Shown here piece after piece: positions 7,926-15,538 of a stretch of DNA of 38,311 nucleotides. Positions within the stretch are counted from its first letter, which is position 1. The number at the start of each line of letters is the position of its first letter. The position numbers and the translations under genes were made by a program. The notes under the pieces are model-generated. The model was given only the letters and a program-made list of their open reading frames with translations, had not been told where the DNA came from and searched no databases. The DNA is from Chthoniobacter flavus (GTDB lineage: Bacteria > Verrucomicrobiota > Verrucomicrobiia > Chthoniobacterales > Chthoniobacteraceae), in assembly GCA_945860355.1 (NCBI GenBank), contig CAMARB010000015.1:1-38311 (forward strand), read 5' to 3'.

Positions 7926-8974
7926 ACCTCAATGAGTTCCGGACAGACGACGCCGTCGCTTTCCCAGCAGACGGACGCCCAGGAAAGGCCCACGCCGAAC
8001 CCGGACATCACCACCTTCATGGGCTTGGAGGCGAGCGCCTCGCGCATTTGTGCGGTCAGAGTCAGGGGCACGGTGGCCGAGCTCGTGTTCCCGAAATCGT
8101 AGAGCGTCGAGGGCAGTTGCGGGGGCTTGATCCCGATTTTGCGGGCCACCTGGCTGTTGATGAACAGGTTGGCCTGATGAAACACAAATGCGTCGATGTC
8201 CGGCACGGTGTGCCCGGAGTACTCAAGAAGGCGCTTAATGGAGACGGGGATCTCCCGCATCGTGAAATTCATGATCTCGGCCGCGTCCAGCACCACGTCC
8301 GTCTCGCCCCGCGACCCGCCCCCGTCGAGCGCCGCCTTCTCAAAGGACTGGGAGCCCACCGGATTGCGGCATCCGCCCGCGGGCACATAGATGACCTTGA
8401 ATCCGCCGCCGTCGCTGCCCATTTCAAACTGCATGGGCTTGGCGTCGGCGCTGCACTCCATGGCGGTGGCGGTGCCCGCATGCCCGAAGAGCACGGCGCT
8501 GGCGGGATCCGAGTCGCCGTGCATCTTGGAGACGTCTCCGGCCAGGAGCAGGCCCCGCTTCAAGCCGGAGTTTTCAAGCAAACTGCCCAGCACATACAAT
8601 CCGTAGGTGTATCCCGAGCAACCCAGGTTCACGTCGAAAGCCAGCGCCGATTTCGGCAGACCCATCCGGGCCTGGATGAGCTGCGCCGTGGCTGGGAACG
8701 GGTAATCCGCCGTTTGCGAAACAAACACCACGGCCCCAATCTCCTCGGGCCCCCAGCCCAGCTCCTTGAGCAGACGCTCGGCGGATGCCTGGCAAAGATC
8801 CGAGCAACACAACTCTTTGGGCGCCCAACGCCGGAACCGGATCCCGGTGTATTTGATGATCTTCTCGCGTTGTTCCTCGCTGAGCAGACCGTAATCCGAG
8901 TTGGAAACAATCTGCCGCGGAACCGCCGAAGCGACTCCCGCGATCCGAGCCCGGCGGAGGGTGGCCAGTGCCAT
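7922..8974 (-). CDS. 3-oxoacyl-ACP synthase III (KASIII/FabH-like), catalytically intact
   Basis: 'ALAFDVNLGCSGYTYGL' (Cys), 'DAFVFHQANLFI' (His), 'YDFGNTSSATVPL' (Asn); 'KYTGIRFRRWA' N-terminal motif. Confidence 0.93.
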   Translation of the reverse strand: MALATLRRARIAGVASAVPRQIVSNSDYGLLSEEQREKIIKYTGIRFRRWAPKELCCSDLCQASAERLLKELGWGPEEIGAVVFVSQTADYPFPATAQLIQARMGLPKSALAFDVNLGCSGYTYGLYVLGSLLENSGLKRGLLLAGDVSKMHGDSDPASAVLFGHAGTATAMECSADAKPMQFEMGSDGGGFKVIYVPAGGCRNPVGSQSFEKAALDGGGSRGETDVVLDAAEIMNFTMREIPVSIKRLLEYSGHTVPDIDAFVFHQANLFINSQVARKIGIKPPQLPSTLYDFGNTSSATVPLTLTAQMREALASKPMKVVMSGFGVGLSWASVCWESDGVVCPELIEV

Positions 8975-8978
8975 GGAA

Positions 8979-9224
8979 TCAGGCGGCCTTGAGCGCTTTT
9001 TTGGCGACGACCAATTTGTACACGTCTTCCAACGTGTCGCATTGCTTGAGCTCCATGCCCGGGACCTGCACTTCGTATTCGCAATCGATCATTGCGAGCA
9101 GGCAGAGCAGCGCCAGGGAATCCCACTGCGGAATGCGGTGGTACTGGGTTTGCGGGGTCAAAGACTCGGGTTCGATGCCTTCCACGGCGTTTTCGAAATG
9201 GCGGACGAATTGTTCAACTTCCAT
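8979..9224 (-). CDS. Acyl carrier protein
   Basis: 81 aa acidic protein with 'QWDSLALLCLLAMID' phosphopantetheine-Ser (DSL) motif; sits immediately before the KASIII gene. Confidence 0.88.
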   Translation of the reverse strand: MEVEQFVRHFENAVEGIEPESLTPQTQYHRIPQWDSLALLCLLAMIDCEYEVQVPGMELKQCDTLEDVYKLVVAKKALKAA

Positions 9225-9263
9225 AGGGGTGGTTCGGTGGGTGACGGGTTGCAGTTTAGCTCT

Positions 9264-10439
9264 TTAATCAAAATTCATGCTCGCGGCGTACGCCTCGTGG
9301 AACGCGCAGATCCGCTGCTCTTCATCGCTGAGCACGCCGGCGCCGTGGGCAAACCCCACCGAACGCTGGACCTGCTCACAAATCGCGGCGTCCTCGGCAA
9401 AGATCGCCTGCACAAACTCGGCAGCCGAACGGTAGAACTGCTTTTTGAGCGCCAGCTCCATCTTGCTGAGTTCCCCAAGGCCGCTTGTCGCAAAGAGGTA
9501 ACTCGTTAAAACCGTGGTCTTTTCGTCAATCGGCAGGATCCGCTGCAAGCTGAATGATTCGCCCCGGGTCGATGCGAGGACAAAGTTGGGGTAGAGATAA
9601 AAATGCCGATACCCCTCGATGCGTTGGGGCCGCCGCGCAAGGAATTTGTAGGCGCGATCCATGCGCGCGGACACCTCGGCATTCAACGGCGAAAAAACAG
9701 CCGAATTCCGGCCCGCAAACCGGAAGAAACTCGCCTTCTGCCCCCCCGGCTCGGCGTCCGACTCCGGGGCGCCCTGGGCAGACTCCGGGGCCGGCCCCGC
9801 CAAACCCGACATACCCAGTTTCCGGATCGTGTCCGGATGCACGCAATCGACGTGGTAACCCTCCAGCGTGTTCTCCACCACCAGCTTCCAGTTCGCGTTC
9901 ACGCGGTGTTCGGTGTGCTCGACCACCTCGCCAAAGGCGCTCGCCAACTGCGAAACGGGTGCCCAGAAATCGCCCCACTGGCGCTCAAAATCGTCTTCCG
10001 CAAGGGTCTCGCCGGGGTTCTCCCGCTTGATGAAAACCAGGGGCCCGAGGAACCGCACATGCCAGCGCACCAGCCGGTAGTCGCAGAGCGTCTGCGGGGT
10101 GATCTCCGAGATGAGCGGCTTGCGGGGGATCGCGTAGGGCAGCCCCTCGGCGTTGTAGATCCAGCCGTGATAGGGGCATTTGAGCTGCCGGTTCCCGCAC
10201 GGCTCCGTCTGCAACCGGGCGAACCGGTGGGAACAGACGTTGTTAAATGCGCGGATTTCGCCGCCGAAATTCTGGAGCACCACCGAGACGTTCCCCACGT
10301 CGATGCAACGAAAGTCCTGGTCCTTCGAAAGCTCATGAAGGCTGCAGGCGAAAATCCATTCCCGCTCGAAAATACGCTTCAACTCGAGCGCGAGCACGCC
10401 GGGGTCAACGTATTGGGAGGGAGCGATCAGGGGTTTCAT
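9264..10439 (-). CDS. Rieske [2Fe-2S] non-heme iron ring-hydroxylating-type oxygenase, alpha subunit
   Basis: 'CSHRFARL...CGNRQLKCPYHGWIYN' Rieske CxH...CxxH; non-heme iron segment 'VENTLEGYHVDCVHPDTI'. Confidence 0.92.
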   Translation of the reverse strand: MKPLIAPSQYVDPGVLALELKRIFEREWIFACSLHELSKDQDFRCIDVGNVSVVLQNFGGEIRAFNNVCSHRFARLQTEPCGNRQLKCPYHGWIYNAEGLPYAIPRKPLISEITPQTLCDYRLVRWHVRFLGPLVFIKRENPGETLAEDDFERQWGDFWAPVSQLASAFGEVVEHTEHRVNANWKLVVENTLEGYHVDCVHPDTIRKLGMSGLAGPAPESAQGAPESDAEPGGQKASFFRFAGRNSAVFSPLNAEVSARMDRAYKFLARRPQRIEGYRHFYLYPNFVLASTRGESFSLQRILPIDEKTTVLTSYLFATSGLGELSKMELALKKQFYRSAAEFVQAIFAEDAAICEQVQRSVGFAHGAGVLSDEEQRICAFHEAYAASMNFD

Positions 10440-11647
10440 CAGTCGGCAAATGCGTAGAAGACGGAGTCGTAGCGGGTGTTGCTGTGATGGCGCAGCCCAA
10501 AACGGTATCCGCGGTCGAGGCTCTGCAAATAACGGGGCAAATCAATGAGATCCGACGGCCGATGCGAGGTGCAGGCCGCAACCTTCGGGCGCTCAGCGGC
10601 GAGATGCCGACTGGCCCCGTGCAAGATACCGAGGCTTTGCCCCGCCATATCCAGCCGCAGAAAAGAGACCTCCTCCTCCAGCGATTCATCCAGACAGACC
10701 ACCGCCGCGGACTGCGCATCGGTCGGTTCGCCCAACCCGTCCAAGTCCGGCAGCGCCGACGGGATGCAGACTCCCACGCCCCGCCACGGGTTCACATCCA
10801 GCGTCCCCGTGCAGCGCCCCACCACCTCCCGCCGCAGGTGGATTCTCTGCGAGTAGTCGTAGAAAGACTGCCGGTTAAGCCATTTCTCCAGCCGCTCAAA
10901 TTCAGCCGGATCGGGTTCAAACGCGTGAATCCTCCCGAACCGCCCTTTCGCGGCCCGGATGAAACTGCGGACGTGATCGCCGCTACCCGCGCCGCAATCC
11001 ACGTAAACCTCCTCGGAGCCTACCCCGAGAACGCCGGAGCGAAAATACGCGGCATCCGCGGGTCGGTTCAGGGCGAGAAGATATTCCCGGTCCGCTTCGA
11101 GGTGGGAGAGAAGGAACGCGTAAAAGGTCTCCACGGAGAGCGGATCCACCCAGAGTTTTTCCAGCGCGAGGCAATCCCCCAGGCGGGAGGTGATGAACGG
11201 CAGCCAATCGGCGAGTTGAATATCGGTCTCCAGGCGCAAGGCGCGGACCATCTGGAGGTAGTTGAGCATCTTCAGCCCCTTTTCCGATGCGAGCACCTCA
11301 AAGTGGCTGTATCCGGCGTCCGACTGGCCGGTGTTCACGCACACCACTTCCGGACGGTCCTGCACGAGCTCCACCAACCCACGGGTGTCCAGGCAGGGAT
11401 ACCCCATGATGTGGTTGCCCGCGTGCGCATCGTCCACAACCGCCAAAATCTCCAAGTCCCCCAGCTGCCGCGCGTAGTGGAGAAACGCGGACGCCCAGTA
11501 ACCGGTGCCGCAACACACGACGGGCACCTCGCGCACACGGCCCAGGTAATCCTCGTCCGCCCAAGCAGGGAGCCCGAACCCGGGATTGCCGCAAGCCTGC
11601 TCGACGGCTGTCTCCAGGCGGTGTTTGAGATGAGCGATTCGGTTCAT
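10439..11647 (-). CDS. FkbM family methyltransferase with N-terminal Rossmann-like domain
   Basis: C-terminal FkbM region 'EEVYVDCGAGSGDHVRSFIRAAKGRFGRIHAFEPDPAEFERL' ... 'FLRLDMAG'; N-terminal 'VPVVCCGTGYWASAFLHYARQLGDLEILAVVDD'. Stop overlaps the Rieske start (TGATG). Confidence 0.82.
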   Translation of the reverse strand: MNRIAHLKHRLETAVEQACGNPGFGLPAWADEDYLGRVREVPVVCCGTGYWASAFLHYARQLGDLEILAVVDDAHAGNHIMGYPCLDTRGLVELVQDRPEVVCVNTGQSDAGYSHFEVLASEKGLKMLNYLQMVRALRLETDIQLADWLPFITSRLGDCLALEKLWVDPLSVETFYAFLLSHLEADREYLLALNRPADAAYFRSGVLGVGSEEVYVDCGAGSGDHVRSFIRAAKGRFGRIHAFEPDPAEFERLEKWLNRQSFYDYSQRIHLRREVVGRCTGTLDVNPWRGVGVCIPSALPDLDGLGEPTDAQSAAVVCLDESLEEEVSFLRLDMAGQSLGILHGASRHLAAERPKVAACTSHRPSDLIDLPRYLQSLDRGYRFGLRHHSNTRYDSVFYAFAD

Positions 11648-11655
11648 GGCTGTGT

Positions 11656-13779
11656 TCAGTTTTCAACCGCGAGGGCCGGCTCCGGAAGGGCGAGCTCCGG
11701 CAGACGCGCATTCGCGGCGGGCGCCTGCCGGGCGCACCAACGCTGCCACATGCCGCGGAACGCTTTTTCCAAACACCGGGTGAACGCGCTGCCGTCGCCC
11801 AGCACGGGATCCAGCCGCCCGCGAAGGCTCGCGCGGCACCGGCCCAAAAACTCCAGATCCGCGGCCGCAGCCACGGCTTTTTCCACATACTCCTCCGGGC
11901 TGCGCGCGATCAACTCGGGCAACCCCAAAGACGTCAGCAAGACGGCCCCGGAACGCTCGGCGCTCCCCGTCCCCTGCAGCGTGACAAACGGAACCCCCAT
12001 CCAGGCCGCCAGGATGTTGGTGGTGCCGCCCGTGTAGGGAAAGGTGTCGAGCAGGAAATCCACGCGGTGATGCAGCTTGAGGTAATCGGCCACCGGTTGG
12101 CGTTCGATGAGCTCGATACGCTCCGGAGCGATCCCGTGCGACTCCAGAACGCTCCGGACCGGGTTCCCCGCGCGCCCGACGACCAGCAGTTTTGAGCCGG
12201 GCACGGCGGCCAGCACCCGGGCCCAGGTCGCGAGCACGTCCGGGCCCACTTTCGCCAGGTTATTAAAAGAGGCGAACGTCACGAACCCGTTCTCCGCGGC
12301 CGGCAACCCGTTGACCGGCGGGCAATCCGCGGGGGGCCGGAACGTCGAAGCGCCCAGCTCCAGCCGCACGAGTTCCTCGGTGTTCCACCGCTCGGAGACG
12401 CCCGGGGGATCCATCGCCTCGTCGGTGATGCGGTAGTCCATCGCCCGCAGACCCGTGGTCTGCATGTAACCGATCATGCCCACCTGCACCGGCGCCGGTT
12501 TGCGGGCGAACACCATGAGCCGGTTGCGCGAGGTGTGCCCGGAGAGATCCACCAGGATGTCGATTGCGTCCTCTCGGATGAGCGCGGCCAACTCGTCATC
12601 GCTCATTCCCAGCACGTTGTGCCAGCGCTCCACCAACCCCTCCAACCGCTGGCTCATGGCATCGCGCTCGGCTTGGTTGGCGTACACAAAAAACTCACAG
12701 TCCTCCATCCGATGCGCCGCGAAAACGGGCTCCATGAAATAGGCCACCGGGTGCTCCCGCAGATCGCCCGAAACAAAACCCACACGCAGGGGGCGCAGCG
12801 GGTCCGGCAGGACCGTGTGCGGCCGCCAGGAAGCGCGGAGCGGCTCGGCGAACCGCTCCCCGAACCGGCAATGCTCCGCAAACAACCGCTCGCGGTCGGT
12901 CCCGGGCAGGTAATTCAGACCAAAGAGCAGATTGCTAAACGCGTGCCGGTAATCGGGTTTGAGTTCCAGCGCGCGACGGAAAGACGCCACCGCCTCCTGC
13001 GTCCGCCCCAGCTCGTTGAGCGCCGCACCCAGGTTGTTGTGAAGCAGGGCGGACCCGGGCTGGATCCGAAGCGCCTTGCTGTAACAGGTCAAGGAGTCCG
13101 AAAACCGCCCCAGATCCTTGAGCACATTGCCGAGGTTGTTGAGGGCCGTGACCGATTCCGGGTTCAACTCCAAGGCCCGGAGATAGGCGCCAATCGCGTC
13201 CCCGCCCCGGGACTGCGCATGGAGCACCACGCCCAGATTCGTGTATGTGACGTCGCTCGGCTCGTGGAGCTTCAGCGATTCCCGGTAACAGTCCTCCGCC
13301 TCCAGGTAGCGCCCGAGTTCCTTGAGAGCGATCCCCAGGTTGTTGTGAAAAACATACGACCCCGGGTTCAGCGCCAAGGCCCGCCGGTAACATTGCGCCG
13401 CCTCGGAATACCGCCCCTGTTCCTTCAACGCGTTGCCCAAATTGGAGTGCGCAAAATCCGCCTTCGGGTCCGCTTCCAGCGCCAGCTGATAAAACTCGAT
13501 GGCCTCCTCCAAACGCCCCTGCTCCTTGAGCACACCCGCCAGGTTGCTGATCGCCGCCGCGCTGCTTTCGTCCACCCGCAGGGATTCCGTGATGAATTCC
13601 TGAGCGGCATCCAAGTTCCCCAACCGTTGTTCCACCAGCCCGAGCAAATGCAGCGCCTCGGCGTGACGCGGGTTTTGCGCGATCAGCTGGCGGCAAATTT
13701 TGCCCGCTTCCGCGAGGTTCCCCGCCTCGTGATAGCGGTGAGCCTGCTCCATTTGGGAGGAAGAGGGGCGATTTTGCAT
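11656..13779 (-). CDS. TPR repeat + GT41 (O-GlcNAc transferase/SPINDLY-like) glycosyltransferase
   Basis: About 8 consecutive TPRs ('AxxNLGNALKEQGRYSEAAQCYRRALALNPGS...'), then 'PLRVGFVSGDLREHPVAYFMEPV', 'DILVDLSGHTSRNRLMVFARKPAPVQVGMIGYMQTTGLRAMDYRITDEAMDPP', 'FASFNNLAKVGPDVLATWARVLAAVPGSKLLV', 'DTFPYTGGTTNILAAWMGVPFVTLQG'. Start taken at MQNRPSSSQ. Confidence 0.93.
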   Translation of the reverse strand: MQNRPSSSQMEQAHRYHEAGNLAEAGKICRQLIAQNPRHAEALHLLGLVEQRLGNLDAAQEFITESLRVDESSAAAISNLAGVLKEQGRLEEAIEFYQLALEADPKADFAHSNLGNALKEQGRYSEAAQCYRRALALNPGSYVFHNNLGIALKELGRYLEAEDCYRESLKLHEPSDVTYTNLGVVLHAQSRGGDAIGAYLRALELNPESVTALNNLGNVLKDLGRFSDSLTCYSKALRIQPGSALLHNNLGAALNELGRTQEAVASFRRALELKPDYRHAFSNLLFGLNYLPGTDRERLFAEHCRFGERFAEPLRASWRPHTVLPDPLRPLRVGFVSGDLREHPVAYFMEPVFAAHRMEDCEFFVYANQAERDAMSQRLEGLVERWHNVLGMSDDELAALIREDAIDILVDLSGHTSRNRLMVFARKPAPVQVGMIGYMQTTGLRAMDYRITDEAMDPPGVSERWNTEELVRLELGASTFRPPADCPPVNGLPAAENGFVTFASFNNLAKVGPDVLATWARVLAAVPGSKLLVVGRAGNPVRSVLESHGIAPERIELIERQPVADYLKLHHRVDFLLDTFPYTGGTTNILAAWMGVPFVTLQGTGSAERSGAVLLTSLGLPELIARSPEEYVEKAVAAAADLEFLGRCRASLRGRLDPVLGDGSAFTRCLEKAFRGMWQRWCARQAPAANARLPELALPEPALAVEN

Positions 13780-13782
13780 GCG

Positions 13783-13798
13783 CGTGCTACGTAGCACG
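13783..13798. promoter_or_regulatory. Perfect 16-bp palindrome CGTGCTACGTAGCACG upstream of the OGT-like gene (candidate operator)
   Basis: Direct reading; the two 8-bp halves are exact reverse complements, 3 bp from the chosen ATG. Confidence 0.4.
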
Positions 13799-13964
13799 GA
13801 ACATACCAGCCCGCCTGTTTTTTAAATCCGACTCCCGAAACGAAAAGAATTCGGGCAGGAAACCGCGGGCAAGCACCGGGGGAGGCCTCGGGAGAAAGTC
13901 GGCGAATTCTCCGACGTGAGAATCCGGGAAGCGGGATTCCGGGAACGACCAGGGGGGTGAGAAG

Positions 13965-14036
13965 TGCCAGGGGGGAGGATTGAACTCCCGACCTAGGGCT
14001 TATGAGTCCCCCGCTCTGCCACTGAGCTACCCTGGC
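13965..14036 (-). tRNA. tRNA with CAU anticodon (elongator Met, or Ile2)
   Basis: Reverse complement GCCAGGGTAGCTCAGTGGCAGAGCGGGGGACTCATAAGCCCTAGGTCGGGAGTTCAATCCTCCCCCCTGGCA: acceptor GCCAGGG/CCCTGGC, D-arm GCTC..GAGC, anticodon loop CTCATAA, T-arm GGGAG TTCAATC CTCCC. G1-C72 is paired, so not a typical initiator. No encoded CCA. Confidence 0.93.
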
Positions 14037-14126
14037 CAAAGGGCGCGGAAGGTAACGCAGGTTTCTTTCCGGGTTCAAGCGAAGATTTCCAAGCCTTCAT
14101 GGGAACGTGAGGCGGGAGGCGTCAAA

Positions 14127-14184
14127 GTGGCACAGCCATCCTGGCTGTGACTGCCATAGGCCACAGGCTGGAAGCCTGTGCCAC
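14127..14184. repeat. REP-like element: two hairpins inside an outer inverted repeat GTGGCACAG ... CTGTGCCAC
   Basis: CACAGCCA-TCC-TGGCTGTG and CACAGGCT-GGA-AGCCTGTG hairpins nested in GTGGCACAG/CTGTGCCAC. Confidence 0.7.
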
Positions 14185-14290
14185 CTTTCGACCTCGAAGC
14201 AAAACGGGCAATCTCCCACACCAAAACAGCGCCACCTCAAAACGCATCAAAGTGTGCTCAAGTGAGCGCCGTTCAAGGGTGTCCCCAAAA

Positions 14291-14333
14291 AACTCTCCGC
14301 GTTCTCCGCCACTCCGCGTGAAAACTGTCTTTC
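14291..14333. repeat. Intergenic near-tandem CTCCGC-rich repeat (CTCCGCGTT CTCCGCCA CTCCGCGTG AAAACTGTCTTT)
   Basis: Three imperfect 8-9-bp CTCCGC units followed by an AT-richer tail. Confidence 0.35.
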
Positions 14334-14407
14334 TCCGTCCTCTCGGAGCTCGTGTACGCACATTTCATCCTTGCCGTGGCCCGATCCACTGAGCCAAACG
14401 GTGGGCA

Positions 14408-15538
14408 GTGAGAATCACCCTGGTCCACTACTCCTTTCTTCCGGTGATTGGAGGCGTGGAAATTGTCGTCGCCGAACATGCGCGCCTCTTCGCGGACCAC
14501 GGGCACCAAGTCACTCTGCTCGGACGGCGGGGCGCCTCCCAAGACCCGCGGATCCGGTTTCGGGAGCTGCCCGGCGGCTCGGATCCGGGCCAGGAGGACG
14601 CTCTCCGCGAAGCGCTCTGGGACCAGGACTTTGTCATCGTGCACAACGTGCTGACCATGCCGTTTGAACCGGCTTGGACCGCGATCCTCTGGCGGCTCGC
14701 GGACGAACTGGCCGGAGTCCGGTTTGTCGCGTGGGTCCACGACCTGGCCGTGGGCAACCCAGACTACCCGGGGCCGCTGCCGCCGCTGCTCGGCCAAGCC
14801 CATCCGAGGATGACCCACGTCGCCATTTCCGCTCATCGCAAGGCCCAGTTTGAGGCGTTGACTGGAGGCAACTGCGCGCTCATCCCCAACGGCCTGCACC
14901 CCGGCGAACTCGACCTGAGCCCATCGGTGAACACTCTGGCCGAGAAATCGGGGTTTTTCGCCGAGGGCTGGGCGCTGCTCCATCCCGCCCGCCTGCTGCG
15001 CCGCAAAAACATCGAGATCAGCCTCCGGGTCACAGCCGCGCTCCAGGATGCCGGTCACCCCGCGTTTCTGCTACTGACCGCCCCGCCCGACCCCCACAAT
15101 CCGGGCTCGGAAAGTTACGCCCGGGAACTCCGAACCCTCCGTTCGGACCTCGGCCTGGAGGCGCGCGCGTTTTTCCTCCACGATCATTTCCCTCTGGAGG
15201 CGAGGGACTTACGCAGCCTTTACCGGATCGCGGACGCGCTCTTTTTCCCCAGCCACCAGGAGGGCTTCGGACTCCCCCTGCTGGAGGCCGCCCTGCACGG
15301 CAAACCGGTTTTCTGCCCCGGGATCGAGCCCCTCAAAACCCTGGGCTCAACGTTTGCCCACTTTTTCCCGCCGGAGGCGACCCCGGAGCGGGTTGCCGCG
15401 CAAATCGCCGGGGTTTTGCAGGGGTCGCGAGAAACACACGCCCGCAAAAGTGTTTTGCGCGATTACGCGTGGGCTGCAATTTACGAGAAATTCCTCGCCC
15501 CGCTTCTTCTAAAAAAACCATCCTCTCATCCCGAATGA
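14408..15538 (+). CDS. Glycosyltransferase family 4 (GT-B)
   Basis: GTG start; '[31 protein letters not shown]', 'LIPNGLH', '[35 protein letters not shown]'. Confidence 0.88.
   Translation: MRITLVHYSFLPVIGGVEIVVAEHARLFADHGHQVTLLGRRGASQDPRIRFRELPGGSDPGQEDALREALWDQDFVIVHNVLTMPFEPAWTAILWRLADELAGVRFVAWVHDLAVGNPDYPGPLPPLLGQAHPRMTHVAISAHRKAQFEALTGGNCALIPNGLHPGELDLSPSVNTLAEKSGFFAEGWALLHPARLLRRKNIEISLRVTAALQDAGHPAFLLLTAPPDPHNPGSESYARELRTLRSDLGLEARAFFLHDHFPLEARDLRSLYRIADALFFPSHQEGFGLPLLEAALHGKPVFCPGIEPLKTLGSTFAHFFPPEATPERVAAQIAGVLQGSRETHARKSVLRDYAWAAIYEKFLAPLLLKKPSSHPE

Noticed and set aside
12535-13794. 419-aa plus-strand ORF antisense to the TPR region
   Set aside because: Mirrors the periodic TPR coding sequence; repetition comes from the sense gene.
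13902-13941. Hairpins GAGAA..TTCTC and GAATCC..GGATTC between the tRNA and the OGT-like gene as a terminator
   Set aside because: Short 5-6-bp stems with no T-tract on either strand; too weak to annotate.
3872-14036. Glycan cluster as a tRNA-inserted genomic island
   Set aside because: The cluster lies beside a tRNA 3' end, but I saw no integrase and no duplicated tRNA 3' segment inside the window; left boundary is not visible. Not claimed.
15469-15534. 22-codon N-terminal extension of glgB
   Set aside because: Overlaps the end of the GT4 gene; the ATGA-overlap ATG at 15535 begins a normal GlgB N-terminus.
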